Source: Hippasteria phrygiana (taxonomy: Eukaryota > Echinodermata > Asteroidea > Valvatida > Goniasteridae). From it: a DNA stretch of 64,000 nt. Position numbers and translations under genes: made by a program. Positions 1 through 13,455 of this stretch are shown here, one piece after another (the first letter of the stretch is position 1; each line of letters begins with the position of its first letter). The notes beneath the pieces were generated by a model that saw nothing but the letters and a program-made list of their open reading frames with translations, was not told the DNA's origin and searched no databases. The stretch is from contig JAZGUH010000331.1 of assembly GCA_037893225.1 (NCBI GenBank), forward strand, positions 2,046,001 to 2,110,000, given 5' to 3'.

Positions 1-964
1 ACCCGCACCCTTAAAACCCGCACCCTTAAAACCCGCACCCTTAAAACCTGCACCCTTAAAACCCGCACCCATCTCTTACTCTCACATTCTAACCCGAACA
101 CAAGCACTCTTACTCTAAGGGCCATGTCACACAGGAAAATTTTCAGTCAATCGGGTCCAACCAAATTCCACATAGAAAAACAGGGAATTCTTTTATTTTC
201 ACCAAACTGTCTTAAGAAGAAAAATGTCTTTATTGCACTTGAAGAATTTCTTTTCGGCGGCAGCGCTGTTACTTGCCCACAAATTGCTTGTTAAAATTGC
301 ATTGTGTAACAAGGCCCTAACTCTAGCACTCTTAAAAACCCGCACCCTTAAAACCCGCACCCTTAAAACCCGCACCCTTAAAACCCGCACCCTTAAAACC
401 CGCACCCTTAAAACCCGCACCCATCTCTTACTCTCATATTCTAACCCGAACACAAGCACTCTTACTCTAAGTGCCATGTCACACAGGAAAATTTTCAGGC
501 AATCGGGTCCAACCAAATTCCACATAGAAAAACAGGGAATTCTTTTATTTTCACCAAACTGTCTTAAGAAGAAAAATGTCTTTATTGCACTTGAAGAATT
601 TCTTTTCGGCGGCAGCGCTGTTACTTGCCCACAAATTGCTTGTTAAAATTGCATTGTGTAACAAGGCCCTAACTCTAGCACTCTTAAAACCCGCACCCTT
701 AAAACCCGCACCCTTAAAACCCGCACCCTTAAAACCCGCACCCTTAAAACCCGCACCCTTAAAACCCGCACCCTTAAAACCCGCACCCTTAAAACCCGCA
801 CCCTTAAAACCCGCACCCTTAAAACCCGCACCCTTAAAACCCGCACCCTTAAAACCTGCACCCTAACTCGAACCTTAACCCTAACACTTGCACTCAAACC
901 CTTAACTCTAACAACTAATTTGAACACCCCTAACTCGCTTACTCTATTTTTCCATCAACTCCAG

Positions 965-1126
965 GAGAGATCAACCTCCGGCTCCTGGCTGTTCAAGACC
1001 TTGAGGCCTTACAAGATTATATCCTGGACAGAACTGAAAGGCCTAGTGAGATAGAGAGCATATGAAATCATGCTGTAGGATGCGGGCTTAGATCAGCACA
1101 ACAGACCTATGGTGTTTTGTAGACGA
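965..1126 (+). other. Exon-like block in the long spacer (first of 11 copies)
   Basis: The block is preceded by a pyrimidine-rich acceptor (TTTTTCCATCAACTCCAG) and followed by GTAAGT. From position 967 it reads 32 codons (EINLRLLAVQDLEAL... ...EIESI) to a TGA at 1063. The same block starts at 965, 1653, 3208, 4940, 6047, 7790, 9488, 10875, 11517, 12668 and 13521. It differs from the surrounding satellite in composition (no CCCTTAAAA words). Variants include Leu to Phe in the copies at 10875, 11517 and 12668, Glu to Gln at 4940 and 6047, and an in-frame TAG at 11517 and 13521. I do not recognise a protein family. A captured terminal exon is an inference; it could also be chance. Confidence 0.45.
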
Positions 1127-1189
1127 GTAAGTCTAACACTCTCTCTATCTATCTCTGTCTCTCTATCTCTTACTCTCACATTCTAACCC

Positions 1190-4100
1190 GAACATTTTCA
1201 GGCAATCGGGTCCAACCAAATTCCACCTAGAAAAACAGGGAATTCTTTTATTTTCACCAAACTGTCTTAAGAAGAAAAATGTCTTTATTGCACTTGAAGA
1301 ATTTCTTTTCGGCGGCAGCGCTGTTACTTGCCCACAAATTGCTTGTTAAAATTGCATTGTGTAACAAGGCCCTAACTCTAGCACTCTTAAAACCCGCACT
1401 CTTAAAACCCGCACTCTTAAAACCCGCACCCTTAAAACCCGCACCCTCAAAACCCGCACCCTTAAAACCCGCACCCTTAAAACCCGCACCCTTAAAACCC
1501 GCACCCTTAAAACCCGCACCCTTAAAACCCGCACCCTTAAAACCTGCACCCTAACTCGAACCTTAACCCTAACACTTGCACTCAAACCCTTAACTCTAAC
1601 AACTAATTTGAACACCCCTAACTCGCTTACTCTATTTTTCCATCAACTCCAGGAGAGATCAACCTCCGGCTCCTGGCTGTTCAAGACCTTGAGGCCTTAC
1701 AAGATTATATCCTGGACAGAACTGAAAGGCCTAGTGAGATAGAGAGCATATGAAATCATGCTGTAGGATGCGGGCTTAGATCAGCACAACAGACCTATGG
1801 TGTTTTGTAGACGAGTAAGTCTAACACTCTCTCTATCTATCTCTGTCTCTCTATCTCTTACTCTCACATTCTAACCCGAACATTTTCAGGCAATCGGGTC
1901 CAACCAAATTCCACCTAGAAAAACAGGGAATTCTTTTATTTTCACCAAACTGTCTTAAGAAGAAAAATGTCTTTATTGCACTTGAAGAATTTCTTTTCGG
2001 CGGCAGCGCTGTTACTTGCCCACAAATTGCTTGTTAAAATTGCATTGTGTAACAAGGCCCTAACTCTAGCACTCTTAAAACCCGCACTCTTAAAACCCGC
2101 ACTCTTAAAACCCGCACTCTTAAAACCCGCACCCTTAAAACCCGCACCCTTAAAACCCGCACCCTTAAAACCCGCACCCTTAAAACCCGCACCCTTAAAA
2201 CATGCACCCTTAAAAACCGCACCCTTAAAACCCGCACCCTTAAAACCCGCACCCTTAAAACCTGCACCCTTAAAACCCGCACCCATCTCTTACTCTCACA
2301 TTCTAACCTGAACACAAGCACTCTTACTCTAAGGGCCATGTCACACAGGAAAATGTTCAGGCAATCGGGTCCAACCAAATTCCACATAGAAAAACAGGGA
2401 ATTCTTTTATTTTCACCAAACTGTCTTAAGAAGAAAAATGTCTTTATTGCACTTGAAGAATTTCTTTTAGGCGGCAGCGCTGTTACTTGCCCACAAATTG
2501 CTTGTTAAAATTGCATTGTGTAACAAGGCCCTAACTCTAGCACTCTTAAAACCCGCACTCTTAAAACCCGCACTCTTAAAACCCGCACCCTTAAAACCCG
2601 CACCCTTAAAACCCGCACCCTTAAAACCCGCACCCTTAAAACCCGCACCCTTAAAACCCGCACCCATCTCTTACTCTCACATTCTAACCCGAACACAAGC
2701 ACTCTTACTCTAAGGGCCATGTCACACAGGAAAATTTTCAGGCAATCGGGTCCAACCAAATTCCACCTAGAAAAACAGGGAATTCTTTTATTTTCACCAA
2801 ACTGTCTTAAGAAGAAAAATGTCTTTATTGCACTTGAAGAATTTCTTTTCGGCGGCAGCGCTGTTACTTGCCCACAAATTGCTTGTTAAAATTGCATTGT
2901 GTAACAAGGCCCTAACTCTAGCACTCTTAAAACCCGCACTCTTAAAACCCGCACTCTTAAAACCCGCACCCTTAAAACCCGCACCCTCAAAACCCGCACC
3001 CTTAAAACCCGCACCCTTAAAACCCGCACCCTTAAAACCCGCACCCTTAAAACCCGCACCCTTAAAACCCGCACCCTTAAAACCCGCACCCTTAAAACCT
3101 GCACCCTAACTCGAACCTTAACCCTAACACTTGCACTCAAACCCTTAACTCTAACAACTAATTTGAACACGCCTAACTCGCTTACTCTATTTTTCCATCA
3201 ACTCCAGGAGAGATCAACCTCCGGCTCCTGGCTGTTCAAGACCTTGAGGCCTTACAAGATTATATCCTGGACAGAACTGAAAGGCCTAGTGAGATAGAGA
3301 GCATATGAAATCATGCTGTAGGATGCGGGCTTAGATCAGCACAACAGACCTATGGTGTTTTGTAGACGAGTAAGTCTAACACTCTCTCTATCTATCTCTG
3401 TCTCTCTATCTCTTACTCTCACATTCTAACCCGAACATTTTCAGGCAATCGGGTCCAACCAAATTCCACCTAGAAAAACAGGGAATTCTTTTATTTTCAC
3501 CAAACTGTCTTAAGAAGAAAAATGTCTTTATTGCACTTGAAGAATTTCTTTTCGGCGGCAGCGCTGTTACTTGCCCACAAATTGCTTGTTAAAATTGCAT
3601 TGTGTAACAAGGCCCTAACTCTAGCACTCTTAAAACCCGCACTCTTAAAACCCGCACTCTTAAAACCCGCACTCTTAAAACCCGCACCCTTAAAACCCGC
3701 ACCCTTAAAACCCGCACCCTTAAAACCCGCACCCTTAAAACCCGCACCCTTAAAACATGCACCCTTAAAAACCGCACCCTTAAAACCCGCACCCTTAAAA
3801 CCCGCACCCTTAAAACCTGCACCCTTAAAACCCGCACCCATCTCTTACTCTCACATTCTAACCTGAACACAAGCACTCTTACTCTAAGGGCCATGTCACA
3901 CAGGAAAATGTTCAGGCAATCGGGTCCAACCAAATTCCACATAGAAAAACAGGGAATTCTTTTATTTTCACCAAACTGTCTTAAGAAGAAAAATGTCTTT
4001 ATTGCACTTGAAGAATTTCTTTTAGGCGGCAGCGCTGTTACTTGCCCACAAATTGCTTGTTAAAATTGCATTGTGTAACAAGGCCCTAACTCTAGCACTC

Positions 4101-4300
4101 TTAAAACCCGCACTCTTAAAACCCGCACTCTTAAAACCCGCACCCTTAAAACCCGCACCCTTAAAACCCGCACCCTTAAAACCCGCACCCTTAAAACCCG
4201 CACCCTTAAAACCCGCACCCATCTCTTACTCTCACATTCTAACCCGAACACAAGCACTCTTACTCTAAGGGCCATGTCACACAGGAAAATTTTCAGGCAA
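1190..4300. repeat. Recent 1,555-bp tandem duplication inside the satellite
   Basis: The segment with modules 1279, 1967 and 2438 reappears as modules 2819, 3522 and 3993. Private variants are shared by both copies: a CCCTCAAAA unit in the first run, a CATGCACCC plus AAAACCGC pair in the second run, and a module with TTTTAGGCGGC. The offset is 1,555 bp throughout, except that the first run of the second copy is one 15-bp unit longer (offset 1,540 at its start). One visible substitution is CACCCC/CACGCC near 3169. Confidence 0.9.
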
Positions 4301-7300
4301 TCGGGTCCAACCAAATTCCACATAGAAAAACAGGGAATTCTTTTATTTTCACCAAACTGTCTTAAGAAGAAAAATGTCTTTATTGCACTTGAAGAATTTC
4401 TTTTCGGCGGCAGCGCTGTTACTTGCCCACAAATTGCTTGTTAAAATTGCATTGTGTAACAAGGCCCTAACTCTAGCACTCTTAAAACCCGCACTCTTAA
4501 AACCCGCACTCTTAAAACCCGCACCCTTAAAACCCGCACCCTTAAAACCCGCACCCTTAAAACCCGCACCCTTAAAACCCGCACCCTTAAAACCCGCACC
4601 CTTAAAACCCGCACCCTTAAAACCCGCACCCTTAAAACCCGCACCCTTAAAACCCGCACCCTTAAAACCCGCACCCTTAAAACCCGCACCCTTAAAACCC
4701 GCACCCTTAAAACCCGCACCCTTAAAACCCGCACCCTTAAAACCCGCACCCTTAAAACCCGCACCCTTAAAACCCGCACCCTTAAAACCCGCACCCTTAA
4801 AACCCGCACCCTTAAAACCCGCACCCTTAAAACCCGCACCCTTAAAACCCGCACCCTAACACTTGCACTCAAACCCTTAACTCTAACAACTAATTTGAAC
4901 ACCCCTAACTCGCTTACTCTATTTTTCCATCAACTCCAGGAGAGATCAACCTCCGGCTCCTGGCTGTTCAAGACCTTGAGGCCTTACAAGATTATATCCT
5001 GGACAGAACTGAAAGGCCTAGTGAGATACAGAGCATATGAAATCATGCTGTAGGATGCGGGCTTAGATCAGCACAACAGACCTATGGTGTTTTGTAGACG
5101 AGTAAGTCTAACACTCTCTCTATCTATCTCTGTCTCTCTATCTCTTACTCTCACATTCTAACCCGAACACAAGCACTCTCACTCTAAGGGCCATGTCACA
5201 CAGGACAATTTTCAGGCAATCGGGTCCAACCAAATTCCACATAGAAAAACATGGAATTTTGTATTTTCACCAAATTGTCTTAAGAAGAAAAATGTCTTTA
5301 TTGCACTTGAAGAATTTCTTTTCGGCGGCAGCGCTGTTACTTGCCCACAAATTGCTTGTTAAAATTGCATTGTGTAACAAGGCCCTAACTCTAGCACTCT
5401 TAAAACCCGCACCCTTAAAACCCGCACCCTTAAAACCCGCACCCTTAAAACCCGCACCCTTAAAACCCGCACCCATCTCTTACTCTCACATTCTAACCCG
5501 AACACAAGCACTCTTACTCTAAGGGCCATGTCACACAGGAAAATGTTCAGGCAATCGGGTCCAACCAAATTCCACATAGAAAAACAGGGAATTCTTTTAT
5601 TTTCACCAAACTGTCTTAAGAAGAAAAATGTCTTTACTGCACTTTAAGAATTTCTTTTCGGCTGCAGCGCTGTTACTTGCCCACAAATTGCTTGTTAAAA
5701 TTGCATTGTGTAACAAGGCCCTAACTCTAGCACTCTTAAAACCCGCACTCTTAAAACCCGCACCCTTAAAACCCGCACCCTTAAAACCCGCACCCTTAAA
5801 ACCCGCACCCTTAAAACCCGCACCCTTAAAACCCGCACCCTTAAAACCCGCACCCTTAAAACCCGCACCCTTAAAACCCGCACCCTTAAAACCCGCACCC
5901 TTAAAACCCGCACCCTTAAAACCCGCACCCTTAAAACCCGCACCCTAACTCGAACCTTAACCCTAACACTTGCACTCAAACCCTTAACTCTAACAACTAA
6001 TTTGAACACCCCTAACTCGCTTACTCTATTTTTCCATCAACTCCAGGAGAGATCAACCTCCGGCTCCTGGCTGTTCAAGACCTTGAGGCCTTACAAGATT
6101 ATATCCTGGACAGAACTGAAAGGCCTAGTGAGATACAGAGCATATGAAATCATGCTGTAGGATGCGGGCTTAGATCAGCACAACAGACCTATGGTGTTTT
6201 GTAGACGAGTAAGTCTAACACTCTCTCTATCTATCTCTGTCTCTCTATCTCTTACTCTCACATTCTAACCCGAACACAAGCACTCTCACTCTAAGGGCCA
6301 TGTCACACAGGACAATTTTCAGGCAATCGGGTCCAACCAAATTCCACATAGAAAAACATGGAATTTTGTATTTTCACCAAATTGTCTTAAGAAGAAAAAT
6401 GTCTTTATTGCACTTGAAGAATTTCTTTTCGGCTGCAGCGCTGTTACTTGCCCACAAATTGCTTGTTAAAATTGCATTGTGTAACAAGGCCCTAACTCTA
6501 GCACTCTTAAAACCCGCACCCTTAAAACCCGCACCCATCTCTTACTCTCACATTCTAACCCGAACACAAGCACTCTTACTCTAAGGGCCATGTCACACAG
6601 GAAAATGTTCAGGCAATCGGGTCCAACCAAATTCCACATAGAAAAACAGGGAATTCTTTTATTTTCACCAAACTGTCTTAAGAAGAAAAATGTCTTTACT
6701 GCACTTTAAGAATTTCTTTTCGGCTGCAGCGCTGTTACTTGCCCACAAATTGCTTGTTAAAATTGCATTGTGTAACAAGGCCCTAACTCTAGCACTCTTA
6801 AAACCCGCACTCTTAAAACCCGCACCCTTAAAACCCGCACCCTTAAAACCCGCACCCTTAAAACCCGCACCCTTAAAACCCGCACCCTTAAAACCCGCAC
6901 CCTTAAAACCCGCACCCTTAAAACCCGCACCCGTAAAACCCGCACCCTTAAAACCCGCACCCTTAAAACATGCACCCTTAAAACCCGCACCCTTAAAACC
7001 CGCACCCTTAAAACCCGCACCCTTAAAACCCGCACCCTTAAAACCCGCACCCTTAAAACCTGCACCCTTAAAACCCGCACCCATCTCTTACTCTCACATT
7101 CTAACCCGAACACAAGCACTCTTACTCTAAGGGCCATGTCACACAGGAAAATTTTCAGGCAATCGGGTCCAACCAAATTCCACATAGAAAAACAGGGAAT
7201 TGTTTTATTTTCACCAAACTGTCTTCAGAAGAAAAATGTCTTTATTGCACTTGAAGAATTTCTTTTCGGCGGCAGCGCTGTTACTTGCCCACAAATTGCT

Positions 7301-7349
7301 TGTTAAAATTGCATTGTGTAACAAGGCCCTAACTCTAGCACTCTTAAAA

Positions 7350-7560
7350 CCCGCACTCTTAAAACCCGCACTCTTAAAACCCGCACTCTTAAAACCCGCA
7401 CTCTTAAAACCCGCACTCTTAAAACCCGCACTCTTAAAACCCGCACTCTTAAAACCCGCACTCTTAAAACCCGCACTCTTAAAACCCGCACTCTTAAAAC
7501 CCGCACTCTTAAAACCCGCACTCTTAAAACCCGCACTCTTAAAACCCGCACTCTTAAAAC
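7350..7560. repeat. Homogenised CCCGCACTCTTAAAA run (about 14 units)
   Basis: Fourteen consecutive units carry the ACTCTT variant, followed abruptly by eight ACCCTT units. The paralogous run at 9190-9290 has only about seven. This is local expansion of one unit variant. Confidence 0.85.
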
Positions 7561-10500
7561 CCGCACCCTTAAAACCCGCACCCTTAAAACCCGCACCCTT
7601 AAAACCCGCACCCTTAAAACCCGCACCCTTAAAACCCGCACCCTTAAAACCCGCACCCTTAAAACCCGCACCCTTAAAACCTGCACCCTAACTCGAACCT
7701 TAACCCTAACACTTGCACTCAAACCCTTAACTCTAACAACTAATTTGAACACCCCTAACTCGCTTACTCTATTTTTCCATCAACTCCAGGAGAGATCAAC
7801 CTCCGGCTCCTGGCTGTTCAAGACCTTGAGGCCTTACAAGATTATATCCTGGACAGAACTGAAAGGCCTAGTGAGATAGAGAGCATATGAAATCATGCTG
7901 TAGGATGCGGGCTTAGATCAGCACAACAGACCTATGGTGTTTTGTAGACGAGTAAGTCTAACACTCTCTCTATCTATCTCTGTCTCTCTATCTCTTACTC
8001 TCACATTCTAACCCGAACACAAGCACTCTCACTCTAAGGGCCATGTCACACAGGACAATTTTCAGGCAATCGGGTCCAACCAAATTCCACATAGAAAAAC
8101 ATGGAATTTTGTATTTTCACCAAATTGTCTTAAGAAGAAAAATGTCTTTATTGCACTTGAAGAATTTCTTTTCGGCTGCAGCGCTGTTACTTGCCCACAA
8201 ATTGCTTGTTAAAATTGCATTGTGTAACAAGGCCCTAACTCTAGCACTCTTAAAACCCGCACTCTTAAAACCCGCACCCTTAAAACCCGCACCCTTAAAA
8301 CCCGCACCCTTAAAACCCGCACCCTTAAAACCCGCACCCTTAAAACCCGCACCCATCTCTTACTCTCACATTCTAACCCGAACACAAGCACTCTTACTCT
8401 AAGGGCCATGTCACACAGGAACATTTTCAGGCAATCGGGTCCAACCAAATTCCACATAGAAAAACAGGGAATTCTTTTATTTTCACCAAACTGTCTTAAG
8501 AAGAAAAATGTCTTTATTGCACTTGAAGAATTTCTTTTCGGCGGCAGCGCTGTTACTTGCCCACAAATTGCTTGTTAAAATTGCATTGTGTAACAAGGCC
8601 CTAACTCTAGCACTCTTAAAACCCGCACCCTTAAAACCCGCACCCTTAAAACCCGCACCCTTAAAACCCGCACCCTTAAAACCCGCACCCTTAAAACCCG
8701 CACCCTTAAAACCCGCACTCTTAAAACCCGCACCCTTAAAACCCGCACCCTTAAAACCCGCACCCTTAAAACCCGCACCCTTAAAACCCGCACCCGTAAA
8801 ACCCGCACCCTTAAAACCCGCACCCTTAAAACCCGCACCCTTAAAACCCGCACCCTTAAAACCCGCACCCTTAAAACCCGCACCCTTAAAACCCGCACCC
8901 TTAAAACCTGCACCCTTAAAACCCGCACCCATCTCTTACTCTCACATTCTAACCCGAACACAAGCACTCTTACTCTAAGGGCCATGTCACACAGGAAAAT
9001 TTTCAGGCAATCGGGTCCAACCAAATTCCACATAGAAAAACAGGGAATTGTTTTATTTTCACCAAACTGTCTTAAGAAGAAAAATGTCTTTATTGCACTT
9101 GAAGAATTTCTTTTCGGCGGCAGCGCTGTTACTTGCCCACAAATTGCTTGTTAAAATTGCATTGTGTAACAAGGCCCTAACTCTAGCACTCTTAAAACCC
9201 GCACTCTTAAAACCCGCACTCTTAAAACCCGCACTCTTAAAACCCGCACTCTTAAAACCCGCACTCTTAAAACCCGCACTCTTAAAACCCGCACCCTTAA
9301 AACCCGCACCCTTAAAACCCGCACCCTTAAAACCCGCACCCTTAAAACCCGCACCCTTAAAACCCGCACCCTTAAAACCTGCACCCTAACTCGAACCTTA
9401 ACCCTAACACTTGCACTCAAACCCTTAACTCTAACAACTAATTTGAACACCCCTAACTCGCTTACTCTATTTTTCCATCAACTCCAGGAGAGATCAACCT
9501 CCGGCTCCTGGCTGTTCAAGACCTTGAGGCCTTACAAGATTATATCCTGGACAGAACTGAAAGGCCTAGTGAGATAGAGAGCATATGAAATCATGCTGTA
9601 GGATGCGGGCTTAGATCAGCACAACAGACCTATGGTGTTTTGTAGACGAGTAAGTCTAACACTCTCTCTATCTATCTCTGTCTCTCTATCTCTTACTCTC
9701 ACATTCTAACCCGAACACAAGCACTCTCACTCTAAGGGCCATGTCACACAGGACAATTTTCAGGCAATCGGGTCCAACCAAATTCCACATAGAAAAACAT
9801 GGAATTTTGTATTTTCACCAAATTGTCTTAAGAAGAAAAATGTCTTTATTGCACTTGAAGAATTTCTTTTCGGCTGCAGCGCTGTTACTTGCCCACAAAT
9901 TGCTTGTTAAAATTGCATTGTGTAACAAGGCCCTAACTCTAGCACTCTTCAAACCCGCACTCTTAAAACCCGCACCCTTAAAACCCGCACCCTTAAAACC
10001 CGCACCCTTAAAACCCGCACCCTTAAAACCCGCACCCTTAAAACCCGCACCCATCTCTTACTCTCACATTCTAACCCGAACACAAGCACTCTTACTCTAA
10101 GGGCCATGTCACACAGGAACATTTTCAGGCAATCGGGTCCAACCAAATTCCACATAGAAAAACAGGGAATTCTTTTATTTTCACCAAACTGTCTTAAGAA
10201 GAAAAATGTCTCTACTGCACTTTAAGAATTTCTTTTCGGCTGCAGCGCTGTTACTTGCCCACAAATTGCTTGTTAAAATTGCATTGTGTAACAAGGCCCT
10301 AACTCTAGCACTCTTAAAACCCGCACTCTTAAAACCCGCACCCTTAAAACCCGCACTCTTAAAACCCGCACCCTTAAAACCCGCACCCTTAAAACCTGCA
10401 CCCTTAAAACCCGCACCCATCTCTTACTCTCACATTCTAACCCGAACACAAGCACTCTTACTCTAAGGGCCATGTCACACAGGAAAATTTTCAGGCAATC

Positions 10501-13164
10501 GGGTCCAACCAAATTCCACATAGAAAAACAGGGAATTCTTTTATTTTCACCAAACTGTCTTAAGAAGAAAAATGTCTTTATTGCACTTGAAGAATTTCTT
10601 TTCGGCGGCAGCGCTGTTACTTGCCCACAAATTGCTTGTTAAAATTGCATTGTGTAACAAGGCCCTAACTCTAGCACTCTTAAAACCCGCACCCTTAAAA
10701 CCCGCACCCTTAAAACCCGCACCCTTAAAACCCGCACCCTTAAAACCCGCACCCTTAAAACCCGCACCCTTAAAACCCGCACCCTTAAAACCCGCACCCT
10801 TACTCAAACCCTTAACTCTAACGACTAATTTGAACACCCCTAACTCGATCACTCTATTTTTCCATCAACTCCAGGAGAGATCAACCTCCGGCTCCTGGCT
10901 GTTCAAGACCTCGAGGCCTTTCAAGATTATATCCTGGACAGAACTGAAAGGCCTAGTGAGATAGAGAGCATATGAAATCATGCTGTAGGATGCGGGCTTA
11001 GATCAGCACAACAGACCTATGGTGTTTTGTAGACGAGTAAGTCTAACACTCTCTCTCTATCTATCTCTGTCTCTCTATCTCTTACTCTCACATTCTAACC
11101 CGAACACAAGCACTCTCACTCTAAGGGCCATGTCACACAGGACAATTTTCAGGCAATCGGGTCCAACCAAATTCCACATAGAAAAACATGGAATTTTGTA
11201 TTTTCACCAAATTGTCTTAAGAAGAAAAATGTCTTTATTGCACTTGAAGAATTTCTTTTTGGCTGCAGCGCTGTTACTTGCCCACAAATTGCTTGTTAAA
11301 ATTGCATTGTGTAACAAGGCCCTAACTCTAGCACTCTTAAAACCCGCACCCTTAAAACCCGCACCCTTAAAACCCGCACCCTTAAAACCCGCACCCTTAA
11401 AACCCGCACCCTTAAAACCCGCACCCTTAAAACCCGCACCCTAACTCAAACCCTTAACTCTAACAACTAATTTGAACACCCCTAACTCGATTACTCTATT
11501 TTTCCATCAACTCCAGGAGAGATCAACCTCCGGCTCCTGGCTGTTCAAGACCTCGAGGCCTTTCAAGATTATATCCTGGACAGAACTGAAAGGCCTAGTT
11601 AGATAGAGAGCATATGAAATCATGCTGTAGGATGCGGGCTTAGATCAGCACAACAGACCTATGGTGTTTTGTAGACGAGTAAGTCTAACACTCTCTCTAT
11701 CTATCTCTGTCTCTCTATCTCTTACTCTCACATTCTAACCCGAACACAAGCACTCTCACTCTAAGGGCCATGTCACACAGGACAATTTTCAGGCAATCGG
11801 GTCCAACCAAATTCCACATAGAAAAACATGGAATTTTGTATTTTCACCAAATTGTCTTAAGAAGAAAAATGTCTTTATTGCACTTGAAGAATTTCTTTTC
11901 GGCTGCTGCGCTGTTACTAGCCCAAAAATTCCTTGTTAAAATTGCATTGTGTAACAAGGCCCTAACTCTAGCACTCTTAAAACCCGCACTCTTAAAACCC
12001 GCACTCTTAAAACCCGCACCCTTAAAACCCGCACCCATAAAACCCGCACCCTTAAAACCCGCACCCTTAAAACCCGCACCCTTAAAACCCGCACCCATAA
12101 AACCCGCACCCTTAAAACCCGCACCCTTAAAACCCGCACCCTTAAAACCCGCACCCTTAAAACCCGCACCCTTAAAACCCTGCACCCTTAAAACCCCGCA
12201 CCCTTAAAACCCGCAATCGGGTCTAACCAAATTCCACATAAAAAAACATGGAATTTTGTATTTTCACCAAATTGTCTTAAGAAGAAAAATGTCTTTATTG
12301 CACTTGAAGAATTTCTTTTCGGCTGCAGCGCTGTTACTTGCCCACAAATTGCTTGTTAAAATTGCATTGTGTAACAAGGCCCTAACTCTAGCACTCTTAA
12401 AACCCGCACTCTTAAAACCCGCACCCTTAAAACCCGCACCCTTAAAACCCGCACCCTTAAAACCCGCACCCTTAAAACCCGCACCCATAAAACCCGCACC
12501 CTTAAAACCCGCACCCTTAAAACCCGCACCCTTAAAACCCGCACCCTTAAAACCCGCACCCTTAAAACCCGCACCCTTAAAACCCGCACCCTTAACTCAA
12601 ACCCTTAACTCTAACGACTAATTTGAACACCCCTAACTCGATCACTCTATTTTTCCATCAACTCCAGGAGAGATCAACCTCCGGCTCCTGGCTGTTCAAG
12701 ACCTCGAGGCCTTTCAAGATTATATCCTGGACAGAACTGAAAGGCCTAGTGAGATAGAGAGCATATGAAATCATGCTGTAGGATGCAGGCTTAGATCAGC
12801 ACAACAGACCTATGGTGTTTTGTAGACGAGTAAGTCTAACACTCTCTCTATCTATCTCTGTCTCTCTATCTCTTACTCTCACATGCTAACCCGAACACAA
12901 GCACTCTCACTCTAAGGGCCATGTCACACATGACAATTTTCAGGCAATCGGGTCCAACCAAATTCCACATAAAAAAACAGGGAATTTTTTATTTTCACCA
13001 AATTGTCTTAAGAAGAAAAATGTCTTTATTGCACTTGAAGAATTTCTTTTCGGCTGCAGCGCTGTTACTTGCCCACAAATTGCTTGTTAAAATTGCATTG
13101 TGTAACATGGCCCTAACTCTAGCACTCTTAAAACCCGCACTCTTAAAACCCGCACTCTTGAAAC

Positions 13165-13455
13165 CCGCACCCTGGAAACCCGCACCCTGGAAACCCGCAC
13201 CCTGGAAACCCGCACCCTCAAGACCCGCACCCTCAAGACCCGCACCCTCAAGACCCGCACCCTCAAGACCCGCACCCTCAAGACCCGCACCCTCAAGACC
13301 CGCACCCTCAAGACCCGCACCCTCAAGACCCGCACCCTCAAGACCCGCACCCTCAAGACCCGCACCCTCAAGACCCGCACCCTCAAGACCCGCACCCTCA
13401 AGACCCGCACCCTCAAGACCCGCACCCTCAAGACCCGCACCCTCAAGACCCGCAC
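13165..13455. repeat. Variant runs: CCTGGAAAC then 16 CCTCAAGAC units
   Basis: In the last large run of the array the standard unit gives way to three CCTGGAAA units and then sixteen units with CCTCAAGA, seen nowhere else as a block. It looks like an edge-specific expansion. Confidence 0.85.
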
